Of a stretch of 8,097 nt of DNA, positions 6,000 through 8,097 are shown piece by piece (within the stretch, counting starts at the first letter, position 1; every line of letters starts with the position of its first letter). This stretch comes from Nitrospirota bacterium. GTDB lineage: Bacteria; Nitrospirota; Nitrospiria; Nitrospirales; UBA8639. The DNA lies in the NCBI GenBank assembly GCA_029881175.1, contig JAOUNC010000116.1, positions 1-8,097 on the forward strand, given 5' to 3'. The translations under genes were made by a program, and so were the position numbers. The notes beneath the pieces are model-generated. The model saw only the letters and a program-made list of their open reading frames with translations. It was not told where the DNA came from and did no database searches.

Positions 6000-7556
6000 A
6001 TGGCACAGTTGGGAAAAGCGCTGATTAGCGTTTCGGATAAGACTGGAGTGGAAATGATGGCCAAAGGCTTGGTTGGGCTTGGGGCCGAAATTTTGTCGAC
6101 CGGAGGCACTGCCAAAATGCTTCAAGATGTCGGCGTTGGGGTAACAGAAGTGGCGCAGTATACGGGGTTCCCCGAAATCATGAATGGCCGGGTGAAAACA
6201 TTACACCCCAAAATTCATGGGGGGCTTTTAGGGCGGCGTTCCGTCGAGTCGCATATGCAACAGATGAAAGACCAAGGGATTGCGCCTATTGATGTGGTCG
6301 TTGTGAATTTATATCCCTTTGAGTCGACGATTGCGAAGCCCGGCTGTACGTTTGAAGAAGCTATTGAAAACATTGATATTGGTGGTCCATCCATGCTGCG
6401 TTCGGCGGCGAAAAATCATGAAGATGTGTTAGTCGTTGTGGACCCGATAGATTATGTTCGGGTGCTGGAGGCGTTGCAGTCAGGGACTGTGTCCTTAGGA
6501 TTGCGACGTGAGCTTGCGAAAAAAGTGTTCTTCCATACGGCTCGGTATGACAGTCTGATTGCCAATTACCTGAACGCGCAATTGGCGGATTCATCTGAGC
6601 AGAAGTTCCCGACGCTTCTGACACTGACATATGAAAAGGTTGATGACCTTCGCTATGGAGAAAACCCACATCAAGCCGGGGCGATCTATCAGGATCGTCA
6701 CACGAAAGAGGCCTCCGTCTGTCAGGCCAAACAACTTCATGGCAAAGCGATGTCCTACAATAATTATCTGGATGCCAATTCGGCATTGGAGTTAGCCAAG
6801 GAATTTGATGAGACCGCCGTGGTCATTGTCAAACACAACAATCCTTGCGGGGTGGCGTTGGGCGATACTGCGGTGGAGGCCTATGTGCGGGCACGGGAAA
6901 CCGATCCGGTGTCGGCCTTCGGGGGAGTGATTGCCTGTAATCGGACGGTAGATTTGGTGATGGCCAAAGAGGTGACATCCACCTTTGTCGAAGTCTTGAT
7001 TGCCCCATCCTTTACCGAAGAAGCCTTGACCGAATTGCAACGCAAGAAAGATTTACGGTTACTCGCAGTCGGCTCGCTGGAAACAACTCAACGCGATAGC
7101 CTGGATATGAAAAAAATTGTGGGAGGCCTCTTGGTCCAAGATCGGGACTTAGGATCATTGCGTGATCTGGGAGACTTAACCATTCCCTCGCAACGGCAGC
7201 CCACGAATGAAGAATATCAAGCCTGTGATTTCGCGTGGAAAGTGTGCAAACATGTGAAGTCCAATGCGATCGTCTTCGCCACGTCTCAGCAAACGGTGGG
7301 GATTGGCGCAGGGCAAATGAGCCGCGTCGATTCAGTCAAGTTGGCCACCATGAAAGCCAATCTGCCGATTAAAGGGTGTGTCATGGCGTCGGATGCCTTC
7401 TTCCCCTTTCGCGATGGTATTGATGCGGCGGTGAGTGTCGGGATTACAGCGGTCATTCAGCCTGGTGGTTCTATTCGAGACAAAGAAATCATTCAAGCAG
7501 TGGATGAACAGCAGGTGGCGATGCTTCTCACGGGCATGCGCCACTTCCGGCATTAG
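6000..7556 (+). CDS. purH: Bifunctional AICAR formyltransferase / IMP cyclohydrolase
   Basis: PurH carries out the last two steps of de novo IMP synthesis in the cytoplasm. It transfers a formyl group from 10-formyltetrahydrofolate to AICAR, then closes the ring to IMP. The 518-residue product matches the family length (E. coli about 529). The N-terminal MGS-like cyclohydrolase domain (about 1-150) shows ALISVSDKTG (7-16), STGGTAK (33-39), GRVKTLHPKIHGG (63-75), NLYPF (103-107), NIDIGGPS (124-131) and AAKNH (136-140). The formyltransferase part shows LRYGENPHQ, then KHNNPCG with catalytic Lys278-His279, DPVSAFGG (302-309), AWKVCKHVKSNAIV, GIGAGQMSRVDS and SDAFFPFRDG. It ends in the conserved MRHFRH. 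Both active sites look intact. The start is supported by AGGGG five bases upstream of the ATG. purD follows 75 bases later on the same strand, which suggests a purHD operon. Confidence 0.98.
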   Translation: MAQLGKALISVSDKTGVEMMAKGLVGLGAEILSTGGTAKMLQDVGVGVTEVAQYTGFPEIMNGRVKTLHPKIHGGLLGRRSVESHMQQMKDQGIAPIDVVVVNLYPFESTIAKPGCTFEEAIENIDIGGPSMLRSAAKNHEDVLVVVDPIDYVRVLEALQSGTVSLGLRRELAKKVFFHTARYDSLIANYLNAQLADSSEQKFPTLLTLTYEKVDDLRYGENPHQAGAIYQDRHTKEASVCQAKQLHGKAMSYNNYLDANSALELAKEFDETAVVIVKHNNPCGVALGDTAVEAYVRARETDPVSAFGGVIACNRTVDLVMAKEVTSTFVEVLIAPSFTEEALTELQRKKDLRLLAVGSLETTQRDSLDMKKIVGGLLVQDRDLGSLRDLGDLTIPSQRQPTNEEYQACDFAWKVCKHVKSNAIVFATSQQTVGIGAGQMSRVDSVKLATMKANLPIKGCVMASDAFFPFRDGIDAAVSVGITAVIQPGGSIRDKEIIQAVDEQQVAMLLTGMRHFRH

Positions 7557-7631
7557 GAATTCTGCAACTTGGTTGTCTTCGTTGTGCTGGCATTTCACGA
7601 ATTCATATCGTTCCTCCTTATCTAGAAGAGC

Positions 7632-8097
7632 ATGAAACTTCTTGTCATTGGCAATGGTGGGCGTGAGCATGCGCTTGTATGGAAACTCGCGCAATCGCCA
7701 CGCGTCTCGAAGATCTACTGTGCTCCGGGGAATGCCGGAATCGCTCAGTTAGCTGAATGCGTACCCATAAAAGTAGATGACCTATCGGGTCTGCAAGCGT
7801 TTGCCAAAGACCACGCCATTGATCTAACCATGGTGGGACCAGAGCTGCCCTTGTCATTGGGGATTGCTGACGAATTTCGAAAAGCTAAAATGCGGATCTT
7901 CGGTCCCACCCGCAATGCCGCTCGCATCGAGTCGAGTAAATCCTTTGCCAAAGAATTGATGGTGCGTGAAAACATTCCGACGGCGGCCTCTCGAACCTTT
8001 GATCAATTGGACGCGGCCCTCACCTGGCTGGAATCGTGTGACATGCCCATTGTGGTGAAGGCCGATGGTCTGGCTCAAGGCAAAGGGGTCATCATTT
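7632..8097 (+). CDS. purD: Phosphoribosylamine-glycine ligase, 5' part (3' end outside window)
   Basis: PurD (GAR synthetase) joins glycine to phosphoribosylamine using ATP, an early step of the purine pathway that purH completes. The frame from ATG 7632 is open to the window end, giving 155 of roughly 420-430 expected residues. Visible signatures are MKLLVIGNGGREHAL (1-15), the N-terminal Rossmann-like GARS_N motif; APGNAG (31-36); VGPELPLSLGIADEF (68-82); IFGPTRNAARIESSKSFAK (89-107); IPTA (115-118); and VVKADGLAQGKGVII (141-155). The last lies in the ATP-grasp nucleotide-binding region, cut off by the window edge. The start is fixed by the family's N-terminal motif. The AGAAGAG before it is a weak ribosome binding site. 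The 75-base spacer after purH holds no terminator that I can see, so cotranscription is likely. Confidence 0.95.
   Translation, partial: MKLLVIGNGGREHALVWKLAQSPRVSKIYCAPGNAGIAQLAECVPIKVDDLSGLQAFAKDHAIDLTMVGPELPLSLGIADEFRKAKMRIFGPTRNAARIESSKSFAKELMVRENIPTAASRTFDQLDAALTWLESCDMPIVVKADGLAQGKGVII

Noticed and set aside
6361..6786. 141-codon open frame antisense to purH
   Set aside because: It lies wholly within purH, whose motifs are unmistakable. The product is rich in His, Pro and Ser with no recognisable domain, as expected of a shadow frame.

Overview
The window looks like a bacterial chromosome segment of roughly even base composition. Two core metabolic blocks on the + strand flank three accessory genes on the - strand. 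The proteins and the mix of neighbours suggest Nitrospirota (Nitrospira-like). That is an impression from memory of protein sequences, not a database result, and it is only moderately secure.

Layout. Positions 1-944 hold the 3' part of nuoM, followed by complete nuoN (941-2431), joined by an ATGA overlap. These are the last proton-pumping membrane subunits of a complex I operon that enters from the left. Converging on nuoN from the - strand is a ten-helix EamA/DMT-type transporter (2498-3364). A gap of about 400 bases follows (3365-3770). Its ankyrin-side half holds three back-to-back inverted repeats and a short G-rich tandem array, resembling the dispersed 'ATTCCCG...CGGGAAT' palindromic repeats found in many bacterial genomes. 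Next on the - strand are a probably exported six-repeat ankyrin protein (3771-4547), a leader region with two perfect 7-bp hairpins, and an unrecognised membrane-anchored protein of 208 residues (4816-5442).

A divergent intergenic stretch of about 560 bases (5443-5999) follows, with one 11-bp imperfect palindrome and two very small possible ORFs. Beyond it, purH (6000-7556) and the start of purD (7632 to the window end) form a purine-biosynthesis operon. PurD makes an early intermediate (GAR) and PurH performs the last two steps to IMP.

The nuo and pur genes are ordinary and intact in the residues that can be checked. The three - strand genes have no evident functional link to each other or to the flanking operons. 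I found no convincing undescribed multi-gene system. The points most worth a second look are the composite repeat at 3592-3744, the hairpin-bearing leader of the ankyrin gene, the unassigned 208-residue protein, and whether the truncated nuoM is the second copy of a two-NuoM complex I.
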